Source: Bolinopsis microptera (lineage: Eukaryota; Ctenophora; Tentaculata; Lobata; Bolinopsidae). From it: 64,000 nt of DNA. Positions within the stretch are counted from its first letter, which is position 1; each line of letters begins with the position of its first letter. The notes beneath the pieces were generated by a model, which was not told the origin of the DNA, ran no database searches, and saw only the letters and a list, made by a program, of their open reading frames with translations. Below are positions 34,801 through 44,450 of the stretch, piece after piece. The stretch lies in NCBI RefSeq assembly GCF_026151205.1, contig NC_087072.1:7501-71500 (forward strand), in the 5' to 3' direction. Position numbers and translations under genes: made by a program.

Positions 34801-34848
34801 TCAACAAGCTTCACGACCAGGTCAAGGAGCACCTCATCAAGTGGCTAG
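28884..34848 (+). CDS. MED12: Mediator subunit MED12, five consecutive internal exons (partial)
   Basis: Exons 28884-29073, 32121-32286, 32675-32895, 34039-34194 and 34749-34848 have AG/GT borders and phases that fit at all four joins. Exon 1 has LSLFVIQLLRYQCFSLWWLI and exon 2 LKPLRFATMLKLLIRNST. Exon 3 has LKRICSQTWVPELCL and AQLLLHLICNP, aligning with human LRSICQQEWVGERCL and AQRLMQLICYP. Exon 4 starts NMDMWTMRSAHLKVRL (human LDQWTMRQSSLELQL). Exon 5 has LWLLPTFINKLHDQVKEHL (human [20 protein letters not shown]). Together they cover about 280 residues of the central part. MED12 is in the Mediator kinase module and activates CDK8-cyclin C; its N-terminal activating segment and C-terminal part are not found here. 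Identity to human is only about 30% by eye. Four of ten splice junctions carry exon-edge repeats. Confidence 0.85.
29047..30228 (+). repeat. 32-bp minisatellite repeating the MED12 5' splice site, about 36 copies
   Basis: The last 27 nt of the exon (TTACCTCATGATAGCGCTCT TTACTCAG, quoted in two parts) followed by GTACT is the unit. The true donor is at 29073/29074. About 36 further near-perfect copies of CTCAG/GTACTT follow. Each copy also ends in a pyrimidine-rich TCTTTACTCAG, so it could serve as a weak acceptor as well. Copies are almost identical, so amplification is recent. The array ends in AG/GTAATTTTTT. Confidence 0.95.
30607..30737. repeat. 131-bp near-perfect inverted repeat (64-bp arms)
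   Basis: The left arm starts GACAACAATAAGAGATAT and includes GAACCTTGCAAACTAATT; the right arm is its reverse complement with only two or three mismatches and almost no loop. The centre, near 30672, is AT-only. It lies in the first MED12 intron. It could be a small foldback element or a cruciform-forming site; no protein. Confidence 0.9.
30738..31670. other. MED12 intron, AT-rich, no exon
   Basis: Holds a (TAATAATTTATTA)-type AT array at 31060-31125, a short CA run at 30909, and two copies of a ~55-bp segment ending CACTAGATAACTACATTTT near 31560-31672. The latter returns just before the exon at 32121. Confidence 0.55.
31675..32052. repeat. 21-bp minisatellite, about 18 copies, in MED12 intron
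   Basis: The unit ACTAGTTACCATAGTTACACT is nearly invariant. It is bracketed by two copies of the sequence that precedes the next exon's acceptor (CACTAGATAACTACATTTTC), so it too grew beside a 3' splice site. The 125-codon minus frame over it is an artefact. Confidence 0.92.
32370..32674 (+). repeat. Repeats of the MED12 exon-3 3' splice site
   Basis: Seven or eight copies of CTTGTTTCCCCTCAGAGCAC with CTGAAATAAC or CTCAAATAAC, interrupted by C runs. The true acceptor is TTTCAG at 32669-32674 before AGCACCTGAAG. The earlier copies repeat CCCCTCAG plus the first ~10 exon bases with one or two changes, giving a ladder of decoy acceptors. Confidence 0.88.
32896..33262 (+). repeat. Two extra copies of the MED12 exon-3 end and its donor
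   Basis: After the real donor (ATCATCAAG/GTTTATACT at 32895/32896) the last ~70 exon bases plus donor recur at 33015-33099 and 33177-33261, separated by CCTAGTAA-type 8-bp repeats and a TATGAAGAAGTAGTAACATC motif. The copies keep the reading frame text (ICNPQSTDMPSTDPTELI) with a few substitutions, including GAA to GAG and GGC to GGA, both silent. Confidence 0.9.
33668..34035 (+). repeat. Expanded polypyrimidine tract: C-run minisatellite at MED12 exon-4 acceptor
   Basis: About sixteen copies of AACCTGTTGTA followed by 7-18 C. The final copy is CCTGTTGTACCCCTCAG/AATATGG, the acceptor itself at 34038/34039. The pyrimidine tract of the 3' splice site has been multiplied to some 370 bp. Proline- and glycine-rich frames across it are artefacts. 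Confidence 0.92.
34200..34740. other. MED12 intron without exon
   Basis: Contains CCTAGTAA repeats near 34230 and GTA triplet runs at 34460-34510 and 34700. No exon was seen. Confidence 0.5.
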
Positions 34849-34865
34849 GTTAGTTCGTTAAAACG

Positions 34866-35096
34866 GGGCGTGGTCCGGACTCTAGTCCGGGACTCTAGTT
34901 CGGGACTCTAGTCCGGGACTCTAGTTCGTGACTCTAGTTCGTGACTCTAGTTCGTGACTCTAGTTCGTGACTCTAGTTCGTGACTCTAGTCCGGGGCTCT
35001 AGTTCGGGACTCTAGTCCGGGACTCTAGTTCGGGACTCTAGTCCGGGACTCTAGTTCGTGACTCTAGTCCGTGACTCTAGTCTGGGACTCTGGTCC
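34866..35096. repeat. 13-bp minisatellite after the last visible MED12 donor
   Basis: The unit GACTCTAGTCCGG alternates with GACTCTAGTTCGG/GTG, about 16 copies, starting 18 nt after the donor at 34848/34849. Confidence 0.88.
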
Positions 35097-36545
35097 GAAT
35101 TATAACAGGGCGTATTACAAAATAAATGCAATAAATATTTATTGAGGTGAACTTCCGTAGAGAGCAAGTTTTCGGTTATTATTATTACTGATGTAATATC
35201 TTATATCGTATTATATATAACTGTATGTATGCGAGACGATATACATATGTATGTATATATAATTATATATATATAAATTGTGGGTGGCGTCGTCTGCTGA
35301 CAGTGCTCAATCGGCAAGCTGAGAGCTAGATACAGTTGTCACTGATGATATCATGGTTTGGTATCATGATTGAAACATTTGTCTGACTCAACCGTTCGTT
35401 TCAATTTCTATATATTATATATATAATATATCCATACCATTTTACTGACTCCACGGCATCAACTTTAACACGACTTTCCGCAAAAACCGTAAAAGATATA
35501 CAACTTAAAATAAAAAATTTGCCAAGGAATAAGAATTTTAGTGCCCAAAATTTGGACCCCCAAGTGGTGTAAAAAAAGCGAATTAAATAGGCAATAATTA
35601 TTTTAGTCTCTTGAGTCTTGACTTCATTTTAGGGTTGGACGGGTTCGTGCTAAATATAATGGTATTATTATAATAAATATAATGGTATTATTATAATAAA
35701 TATAATAGTATTATTATAATAAATATAATAGTATTATTATAATAAATATAACGGTATTTTTATAATAAATATAATGGTATTATTATAATAAATATAATAG
35801 TATTTGGTTTCTTGGTGTGTTTTGAGGGATGTTGCTCAAATTAGGAATTTCCAAATTTAATACAAGCTACGGCAACAAATATTGATATTGCAGAATCATG
35901 CAAACTCCTCTCGAGAACATTTGTTCGGTAATTAAATAATAATATTAAATATATTCAATCCGCAGAAGTGTACAGTTTATCAAAATGGCTGAGGAATGCA
36001 CAGATCTATGATCATATCATCGATATACGTTTCTTCAAACATTTCAACCTTCTTCGTCACTTTCTACGGTATGGTTCTGAAAACGATCCTTTGGGTTAGA
36101 CGGGTTCCTGCTAGTCTAATATAATACATAAAGTAATACATGATCCATAAATCTCCTAATTCTGTCTTCTGGGATCTCTCTTATGGAAATTGAAATCTGT
36201 ATATTCTCTCACATCTTGTGAAATAAAACTCTCTTTATTAGTGAAACAAAAATCAATTAATAACAACTCAAATTATGTACATAAATATGGATAGATCTTT
36301 ATTCATTCCACACAAGCCCCTATTTCTGTTCATCCTGCAGAAAAAGGGGAATCTTTAAAAATAGACTAAATTTGTCGTTCTTAATGTAAATGGAATGAAA
36401 AATGGTCTCGAAAAGTCGAAAAATTTGACTTAAGTTGTTGTAGACTAATAATTTGCGAAATTTGTTACTAACATTATGGTAACCAAAATTCGCGTGAAAA
36501 TTCCCAGTACAATATGTGTAATTAATCAAACTAAAATGATTAACA
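35097..36545. repeat. AT-rich interval with 23-bp array at 35655-35812
   Basis: About seven copies of AAATATAATGGTATTATTAT plus AAT. No MED12 exon was found here, although the exon ending at 34848 stops in mid-codon. A short ATG-less frame near 35965-36098 was not recognised. Confidence 0.6.
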
Positions 36546-36549
36546 AAGA

Positions 36550-39500
36550 TTATCTGACAGAACTTTCGCCTGTGTCGTCCAACTTAATCTCCTTCAAACT
36601 CAACCGTTTCTGCTTCTCCGCGGTAATCTTGGAGAAGAAGATCCCGTACCCGAAGTAGATTATGAGCCCGACAATGCAGTAGATAACCAGCTGTTTCAAG
36701 GCTACCACCTCCAGATGGAAGAGAAGCAGGAGGTTTACAAAGACTGAGAACCCCTGAACGAAGGGCTTTCCCGGGCTTTTAAAAGACAGTGTCCCGTCCT
36801 CCTCTTGTGCCTTTAAAGGAATCTTGCATCTGATGAGAGTGAGACTGACTATCATGATGATAGCAAGGACCACCTCTGAAACAATCACTGCAGTGGACTG
36901 TTCGAGGAATGCTGTGAGGAATGCCAACACGATGGTGGCCAGCAGGAAGACACACATGAAGATGATGAAGAGATGTTTTCTGGCGTGAGTCTTCTCTGCG
37001 GTCAGTGGAGTTTCCTCGGTTTCTTCCATGTCTGGGTCCGTTAGGTCGTAGGAGAGGATCATTACTGCTAACGCTGTGATCACAAACACTGTCAGGGTTC
37101 CACCAGAGATCTGGAGAGGTTTACGTTAGCAGGTTACTAGGTTACCAGGTTACTAGGTTACCAGGTTTCTAGGTTACCAGGTTACTAGGTTAGCAGGTTA
37201 CTAGGTTACCAGGTTACTAGGTTACTAGGTTACCAGGTTACTAGGTTAGCAGGTTACTAGGTTACCAGGTTAGCAGGTTACTAGGTTACCAGGTTACTAG
37301 GTTAGCAGGTTACTAGGTTGCCAGGTTACCAGGTTACTAGGTTTACGTTAGTTACAATATCTTAACATATGGTGGCAATCAATAATCAATATCCATCATG
37401 TTTATAGAAATATGGATCATGGACGGAAATATTCTATGGTCAAAAATCAAGATTACAAGTAAGATAAAATCATCTTATTATCTCATAAACAACTCTAAAG
37501 TAACCTCAAGTAAGTAACTCACCATATGACTGAGGGTATCGAACTCGTACACGATACTGGACAGCATCCCCACCACACTGCACACCACCACGTTCCACAT
37601 GGGTACCTGAGTCCTCTTGTACACGCTGTTCAGGAAGGGGAACAGTAGGCCGTCCTCCGCCACGGAGTACACTACGCGGACTACTGTAGTTACAGTGCAG
37701 AGTCCGCAGGAGAATACTGTGAAGATCAGCCCGGCTGTTACTACGTACTGCGGTAGTGTCAGTCCTGGGGGAGACAGGTTCAGTTACTATGGTTACTCTG
37801 TAATTCACATGTTGGTAGTGTCAGTCCTGGGGGAGACAGGTTCAGTTACCATGGTTACTCTGTAATTCACATGTTGGTAGTGTCAGTCCTGGGGGAGACA
37901 GGTTCTGTTACCATGGTTAATCTGTAATTCACATGTTGGTAATGTCAGTCCTGGGGGAGACAGGTTCAGTTACCATGGTTACTCTGTAATTCACATGTTG
38001 GTAGTGTCAGTCCTGGGGGAGACAGGTTCAGTTACCATGGTTAATCTGTAATTCACATGTTGGTAATGTCAGTCCTGAGGGAGACGGGTTCAGTTACCAT
38101 GGTTACTCTGTAATTCACATGTCAGTCCTGGGGGAGACAGGTTCAGTTACCATGGTTACTCTGTAATTCACATGTTGGTAATGTCAGTCCTGGGGGAGAC
38201 AGGTTCAGTTACCATGGTTAATCTGTAATTCACATGTCAGTCCTGAAGGAGACGGGTTCAGTTACCATGTTTACTCTGTAATTCACATGTCAGTCCTGAA
38301 GGAGACGGGTTCAGTTACCATGGTTACTCTGTAATTCACATGTCAGTCCTGGGGGAGACAGGTTCAGTTACCATGGTTACTCTGTAATTCACATGTTGGT
38401 AATGTCAGTCCTGAGGGAGACAGGTTCAGTTACCATGGTTACTCTGTAATTCACATGTCAGTCCTGAAGGAGACGGGTTCAGTTACCATGGTTACTCTGT
38501 AATTCACATGTCAGTCCTGGGGGAGACAGGTTCAGTTACCATGGTTACTCTGTAATTCACATGTTGGCAATGTCAGTCCTGGGGGAGACAGGTTCAGTTA
38601 CCATGGTTAATCTGTAATTCACATGTTGGTAATGTCAGTCCTGGGGGAGACAGGTTCAGTTACCATGGTTACTCTGTAATTCACATGTCAGTCCTGAGGG
38701 AGACGGGTTCAGTTACCATGGTTACTCTGTAATTCACATGTCAGTCCTGAGGGAGACGGGTTCAGTTACCATGGTTACTCTGTAATTCACATGTCAGTCC
38801 TGAGGGAGACGGGTTCAGTTACCATGGTTACTCTGTAATTCACATGTCAGTCCTGAAGGAGACGGGTTCAGTTACCATGGTTACTCTGTAATTCACATGT
38901 CAGTCCTGAGGGAGACAGGTTCAGTTACCATGGTTACTCTGTAATTCACATGTCAGTCCTGAGGGAGACAAGTTCAGTTACCATGGTAACTCTGGGGGAG
39001 ACAGGTTCAGTTACTCTGTAATTCACATGTTGGGACTGTGTTTCCAATGGAATATTTGAGTCTGCAGGTTCAAGGTTGGTGATGTATGTATAGTGTGCAA
39101 TGTGTATACTTATTACTAATATAGAGATAAGCTTACCTTTACGTTTGAGAGATCCAATAAGACCTGTGTTTCCCCCGACCTCATACCACGGTTCAATGAA
39201 AGCGATGGAGAAAGCTGTTACCACGTACAGAACCAGCACTATCAGGAAGGAGCCCATGGTAGCCCGAGGGAGATCTCGTTTAGGGTCGACGGACTCCTCC
39301 GCTAGAGTCACAACTGACTCCAGTCCCACGAATGCGAAGAAAGCAGTCCCCGCTCCCGTCATGATGCCGCTGAACCCGAACGGAGCGAACCCCGTCCTTC
39401 CGTCCGCTGGATTAACCACTCTGGAGAGGTTAGCAACGTCTCCATTCACCAGCGCCACTATGTTGAAGGTTAGCAGAGATATCGCAGAGACCCCAGCTAT

Positions 39501-40873
39501 GGCAATGTTCAGATAGGACACTGTCTTTATTCCTGCCATGTTGATAGCCATGAAGAGGAGCATGATACCAATAGCGATCAGATCTGTGTGTAGCAACCAG
39601 TCAGGAAAGTTTGAGCTCTGCCATTCTTGGACAGTCCCATTAATGAGGAACTTGTCGATGTTGTCAGACAGTCCCAGGGTTAACATTGGAGCCTGTATGA
39701 TCAGCTCCCCGATCAGGAAGAAACCGGAGATGGCAGCTGCGAGTTCTCCCATTGAGAAGTAAGTGTAAACGTAGGAGGAACCAGTGCAGGAGTACCTGGT
39801 GTTAAAATATTGTGAGGAATCATGTGACCTAGTAACCTAGTAACTTAGCAACCTAGTAACCTAGTATTTAATAACCTAGTAACTTAGTAACCTAGTAACT
39901 CAGTAACCTAGTAACCTAGTAACTATGAAGAAGTAAGTATAAACGTAGGAGGACCCAGTGCAGGAGTACCTGATGTTAAAATATTGTGAGGAATCATGTG
40001 ACCTAGTAACCTAGTAACCTGGTAACTTAGCAACCTAGTAACCTAGTATTTAGTAACCTAGTAACCTAGTAACCTAGTAACTCAGTAACCTAGTAACCTA
40101 GTAACTATTAAGAAGTAAGTATAAACGTAGGAGGACCCAGTGCAGGAGTACCTGATGTTAAAATATTGTGAGGAATCATGTGACCTGCTCGAACAGCTTT
40201 AGTCAAGTTTAAAATATATTACAGAATGGGACAGAATATAATAGATAAATATACTTTTTTTTTTTCTTTTTTTTTTTAAGAGAGGCTGGGCCTGGTTGGC
40301 CCACGAGAGGATAAATATACTGTACTAGAATATGATAAAATGTTTCGCCGATTTCATTATAATTTCAAGTTAAATGTAAGATGTGAGTTGTTGTTTCTTC
40401 AAACGCCTACCTGGCAGCAAGATCACTGTAGCATAAAACGGACAAGGCAGCAGCTAGACCGGATATCAGATAGCTGATACAGGTGGCAGGTCCTGCCATC
40501 GACTGCACAATCGCTGGGGTTATCACAAATATCCCTGCAAAATGATTTGTTGTTTTAATTAATTAATTAATTAATTAAAACAACACCTTGTTCATCTGCA
40601 GGAAACATTTTTACATTTCACGGATCAACTTTTATTTATATACATATCACTTCCTGTATAAGCGTTATTAAAGTGAGTCTGCAGTAACTAAAGTAAGTGG
40701 TAAGAACCTGTGAACCTAGTAACCTAGTTACCTGCTCCGAGCATGTGGGCAATACCCTGAACAATAAGAGGGAACAGAGTCAGACATCTCTTGAGCTCTG
40801 TCTTTCCTCCTGTGTCTAACTTCACTTGGAACAGTCTCTCTAATACACCAGGTGCTCTGAAGTTGTAACCCAT
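36550..40873 (-). CDS. SLC7-family cationic amino-acid transporter (complete, five exons)
   Basis: Exons in transcript order: 40732-40873 (ATG at 40873), 40411-40534, 39137-39795, 37523-37764, 36550-37110. All borders are AG/GT; phases join without gaps, giving 1,728 nt or 575 residues plus stop. The product starts MGYNFRAPGVLERLF and then KRCLTLFPLIVQGIAHMLGA and GIFVITPAI, the CAT-type first helices with the G-hG-GIFV substrate motif. Later come MAGPATCISYLISGLAAALS, FAFVGLESVVTLAEESVDPK (TM6 region with the FvG-E signature) and YSVAEDGLLFPFLNSVYKRT, all CAT/APC-superfamily marks. About 12 membrane helices are expected. It would import arginine, lysine or related amino acids at the plasma membrane; substrate is inferred. 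Only 62 bp separate the ATG from a Penelope-like insertion, so the promoter may have been displaced. Confidence 0.92.
37118..37345 (-). repeat. TTACTAGG/TTACCAGG minisatellite next to SLC7 exon-5 acceptor
   Basis: About 27 copies of 8-bp words AGGTTACT / AGGTTACC / AGGTTAGC directly upstream (minus strand) of the CTCCAG acceptor at 37111. The same 8-bp word appears in ABHD17 and MED12 introns. Confidence 0.9.
37752..39020 (-). repeat. ~60-bp minisatellite repeating the SLC7 exon-4 3' splice site, about 20 copies
   Basis: The minus-strand unit contains CTGTCTCCCCCAG followed by GACTGACA(CTACC), that is, the acceptor at 37765 and the first 8-13 bases of exon 4, joined by ACATGTGAATTACAGAGTAA and CCATGGTAACTGAAC. 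Two unit lengths (with and without a TTACCAACATG segment) alternate. Many copies change CCCCCAG to CCTCAG or CTTCAG, still acceptable acceptors. Confidence 0.93.
39796..40185 (-). repeat. Two extra copies of the SLC7 exon-3 start and acceptor
   Basis: The first ~45 bases of exon 3 with its acceptor (ACACCAG/GTACTCCTGC) recur at about 39937-39990 and 40112-40165, with ATCAG in place of ACCAG, separated by CCTAGTAA 8-bp runs and the segment TGAGGAATCATGTGACCTAG. Confidence 0.88.
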
Positions 40874-41149
40874 TCCTGATCAGAAGGATCGTTAAACCTT
40901 CATTGCAAACTCTTATATATATATAATATATATATACAATGAAAACAACGATTCTACAAACTCAGAGTTTCATGCAAATGCAATCGTCAGTGTTAGAATA
41001 ACTTACTAAATTAATAAATCCATGTTTTCCTTACAAGCTCCTTCATAAAATTAACTTAACTAAACTAAATCAAAAAACAAAATCAAACGAAACGAAACGA
41101 AAATGAAATACAAGAACAAAAACTAAAATTAAAATAAAATAAAATATTC

Positions 41150-42566
41150 CTAAAAGCATTTCTTCAGCATAAACTTGTTGGTGTGCCTACATTTACTTAT
41201 GAGTTCCCTCCTCCTATTTAATAGATTGCCATCTTTATTTAAAATAATATAAAGTTTTTCAGTAAGGCAGAGATGACAATCTTTCGTGCCCCCCTTGTAC
41301 GGATGAGCATGTTTGATTATTTTCCAAGATATTTTATATGGTGTTTGTTTATCTTTCAACTCCCATATTTTCTTAGATAGCTCCGTCTGATTTCGTAGCT
41401 TCTCGAGTTTGAAAGAGCTTGTGTGTGAACTGAAACGGGTCTTAAAAGTGTTTTCAGTAAGCCCAATATATTTGTGCTCTTTCTTTTCCTTTTCCACTGC
41501 AATAGTTGCTTCATATATCACTGCTGCTTCCAGGCATTGTCCGTTCAGTGGGCACATTTCCGGCTTTCTGCAATTGCACGTTTTCGATTTAATTGTAGGT
41601 TCTTTCTGAGCTTGGTGTCTGGTGCTCGCTAAGATGGATCCTACGTTGGGTAGGCAACTGTATGATAGCTTAATTGTGTTTCTGTTGAACATTTTGTGAA
41701 ATTGGTGTCCTCTGGGGAAGTGCTTGTCTAGTAATCGGAGGAAGCTTTTGCCTATGTTTGTTGTTACATTTGAGCTGTATGGGGGGTTGAACCATATGAT
41801 CTTCCTGGATCTCTTCCTGTTGGCTCGTGGCAAGGCGGTGCTAGTATCTGTAAACTCTAGTTGGTGGTCGTGACCGCTTTCTTTAAGTGCTGTTCCGTAA
41901 ATCCCTTTCGCTTTGTCAAACTCTTCTTTATTGCAGGAGATGTCCGATAGACGCCGGTTTATCATTTTGGGGAGCTGGTTTATGATTGTTGGTGGGTGGT
42001 TTGACTGCTTGTTGATATATAGCGGTGTGTCATTTGGCTTTCGGAAGGGGAAGTATTTCCCACTGTCAAGATTAAGTGTCACGTCTAGGAAGTCGACTTC
42101 AACGAGATTGGTTTCTATTGTGATCTTTAGTCCTTCCTCCTTGAATATAGCCGTGATCTTTTTCCGGATTCGGTCTAGTTTCGGTCCGTTAGCTTGTGGA
42201 ATGATTGCTAGGCCGTCGTCTCTGTAGAGACCGATTTGGTTCGCTGGAATATACTGCTGGAGTTGGTTGAGCATGTATAGGCCGACAAGTTCACATGTTT
42301 CGGCGCCATCGTACGATCCCATGGTGACATCAAAATTGCGGTTCTTCTTTTCCCAAACATCGCCGTTATGGAAGAGAAGCGCATTCTTGGCGTGTTTTAT
42401 AATTTCAATTTCCCTGGGGCTGAGTTCGATGGTCTGCATGGCGAACTGTATGGCTTTATCGAGCAGGTCTTCCGTTATTGAGGGGTAGAACTCAACTACG
42501 TCAAACTTCACGAACTTGGTCTTTGTTTCCTTGTTCATCCCGTGGAACCAGTTCAGGACCTCCTGA
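41150..42566 (-). CDS. Penelope-like RT with GIY-YIG endonuclease (5' truncated)
   Basis: Open from the junction at 42566 (in-frame residues before the first ATG at 42538) to the stop at 41150. RT motifs: KFDVVEFYPSITEDLLDKAI and IGLYRDDGLAI, where YRDDG is the Penelope-type catalytic box, then LNLDSGKYFPFRKPNDTP. The C-terminal part has a Cys cluster (CNCRKPEMCPLNGQC) and a GIY-YIG nuclease: HKYIGLTENTFKTRFSSHTS. Then comes a WELKDKQTPYKISWKI strand and the NR-R-E--SKC-H-N end (LLNRRRELISKCRHTNKF). The N-terminal RT fingers are lost. It would prime on nicked DNA and copy its RNA if complete. Confidence 0.92.
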
Positions 42567-42567
42567 A

Positions 42568-42897
42568 GAGCACAAATATATTGGGCTTACTGAAAACACT
42601 TTTAAGACCCGTTTTAGTTCACACACAAGCTCTTTCAAACTCGAGAAGCTACGAAATCAGACGGAGCTATCTAAGAAAATATGGGAGTTGAAAGATAAAC
42701 AAACACCATATAAAATATCTTGGAAAATAATCAAACATGCTCATCCGTACAAGGGGGGTACGAAAGATTGTCATCTCTGCCTTACTGAAAAACTTTATAT
42801 TATTTTAAATAAAGATGGCAATCTATTAAATAGGAGGAGGGAACTCATAAGTAAATGTAGGCACACCAACAAGTTTATGCTGAAGAAATGCTTTTAG
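42568..42897 (+). pseudogene. Second copy: GIY-YIG endonuclease part only
   Basis: Begins within the nuclease (HKYIGLTENTFKTRFSSHTS) and runs to the same C-terminus as the minus-strand copy with no amino-acid difference. It lacks all RT. Confidence 0.9.
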
Positions 42898-43112
42898 GAA
42901 TATTTTATTTTATTTTAATTTTAGTTTTTGTTCTTGTATTTCATTTTCGTTTCGTTTCGTTTGATTTTGTTTTTTGATTTAGTTTAGTTAAGTTAATTTT
43001 ATGAAGGAGCTTGTAAGGAAAACATGGATTTATTAATTTAGTAAGTTATTCTAACACTGACGATTGCATTTGCATGAAACTCTGAGTTTGTAGAATCGTT
43101 GTTTTCATTGTA

Positions 43113-43720
43113 CAATGCTCCCCTCCCGGGTAGAGCACTCTTGAAACTGGATTTCTCCAAAAGAAACATCATAATATATATATATATATATATGTATTAT
43201 ATAACTATGTCGCAATAAATATTTGTTCATTTGTACGGAAGTTGCCGTTCAGATGATGAGGAGTTGAGGGTCATGGAGATTGTTACTAGGTTACGAGATT
43301 GTCTCGACTTTCTCGACAACAGTTAAGTAGCTTGTCAGTTTCATGTCTCTTGGTATGATATCATGCAGTATAAGAGATCAGGAAATAATCGTCGACGTAA
43401 CCAAAATTTCACAAATTCTCGTATTGCTAGATTTCAATCCTGAAAGCAAATTTCCCGAAAATTTTCCAAGGGCCCACAATCTACATGCCTTTCTGGAACC
43501 ACACTAATTTCGCAGAAGCTGCTGGCAGGCCTTTATTATATATGCTGCTGGCAGGCCTTTATATATGCATCAAAACTCGAATTGTTTGAATTATTCTCAT
43601 AAATTCTCACAAACAATTCGCCTGCCGATAGATTCATGAAAGAAAAGCGACGGTAAGAAAAATCTGGGGAATGTAAAGAGCCAAACTTTCAACGTTATTT
43701 TCACCTATGATTTTATAATA
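43113..43720. other. Intergenic, nothing recognised
   Basis: Starts with the AT microsatellite at 43163-43200; short direct repeats of GCTGCTGGCAGGCCTTTAT lie at about 43517-43562. No gene. Confidence 0.45.
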
Positions 43721-43722
43721 AC

Positions 43723-43862
43723 ATAAACCCGCCACGCAAAGGGTTTATATAACAGATCATCCCGCGCTAGCGGGATGATCTGATAAACACATACGAGTGC
43801 GCGCAGCGCACGAGTTTTGTGTTAATATGTAATCCCGAAGCGCCAGCTGAGGGATTACATTT
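43723..43862. other. Four consecutive stem-loops
   Basis: Within 140 bp: ATAAACCC...GGGTTTAT, AGATCATCCCGC-GCTA-GCGGGATGATCT, GTGCGC-GCA-GCGCAC and GTAATCCC...GGGATTAC. The second is a perfect 28-bp palindrome with a 4-base loop. It could be a structured RNA, the foldback end of a mobile element, or protein-binding sites. Confidence 0.75.
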
Positions 43863-44188
43863 ATTTAGCCCTGAGCGTGAAGTGTTTATGGATTATAATT
43901 ATCTCCGGCGATTTCGACAAGGGATTTATACAACACGATTGGAAAGCAGTTCATCAATCTGAATGTCAAACCGATCTGTCATAGTGGAGCAATAGCTTGA
44001 ACGTTAGCAGGAACAAGAGCTGGAAGGAGAGCAAGCAAAACAATACTATTTTTAGGGCACGGACAAGGGTAGCTGGCTAGTCGCCAACTTCTCACGCCAC
44101 GCGTTGGAGAAATTCCAAGAATTAGCTGCTTTGGCAACGTTCACAGGAATTTGCGTGTAAAAGAAGTGGACGGTTACGATGTTTCATA

Positions 44189-44275
44189 TCACGTGGTGCG
44201 CTTTCGTGTCACGTGGTATAGACTCGGCGTATGCTATTGGTGGCACGTGGTACGCACGTGACGCGCCCACGTGAT
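44189..44275. promoter_or_regulatory. Cluster of CACGTG boxes
   Basis: CACGTG occurs five times in under 90 bp (within TCACGTGGTG, TCACGTGGTA, GCACGTGGTA, GCACGTGACG and CCACGTGATC). CACGTG is the E-box bound by bHLH-type factors in animals. It lies about 200 bp before a small frame at 44451. Confidence 0.5.
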
Positions 44276-44450
44276 CGCGCGTCTAACTGTTCTACTATTA
44301 TCGAGTTCTAATCAACAGTATCATTGTCGGAGAATTGAATGATAAACATCAGTTACGACTAAAAAGCGGGCCGGGTTTATACAAATTTCCGGGGCGGGAT
44401 GATATCACCTTGAGATGTTTATCTAACAGCGGGCCGGGCTGAGTGATAAT

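Larger units (their letters stand above)
40935..43112 (-). mobile_element. Penelope-like element, head-to-head inverted copies
   Basis: Two copies meet near 42566: a longer minus-strand copy (40935-42566) and a shorter plus-strand copy (42566-43112). The 547-bp arms 40935-41481 and 42566-43112 are inverted repeats and look identical, so the insertion is very recent. Both outer ends finish at ...TTTTCATTGTA. The left outer flank is an AT microsatellite. Partial inverted or tandem copies are the normal integrated form of Penelope-like elements. Confidence 0.85.

Noticed and set aside
35965-36098. ATG-less frame reading SLSKWLRNAQIYDHIIDIRF
   Set aside because: Considered as a further MED12 exon, but it does not align to the next part of MED12 and its borders are poor.
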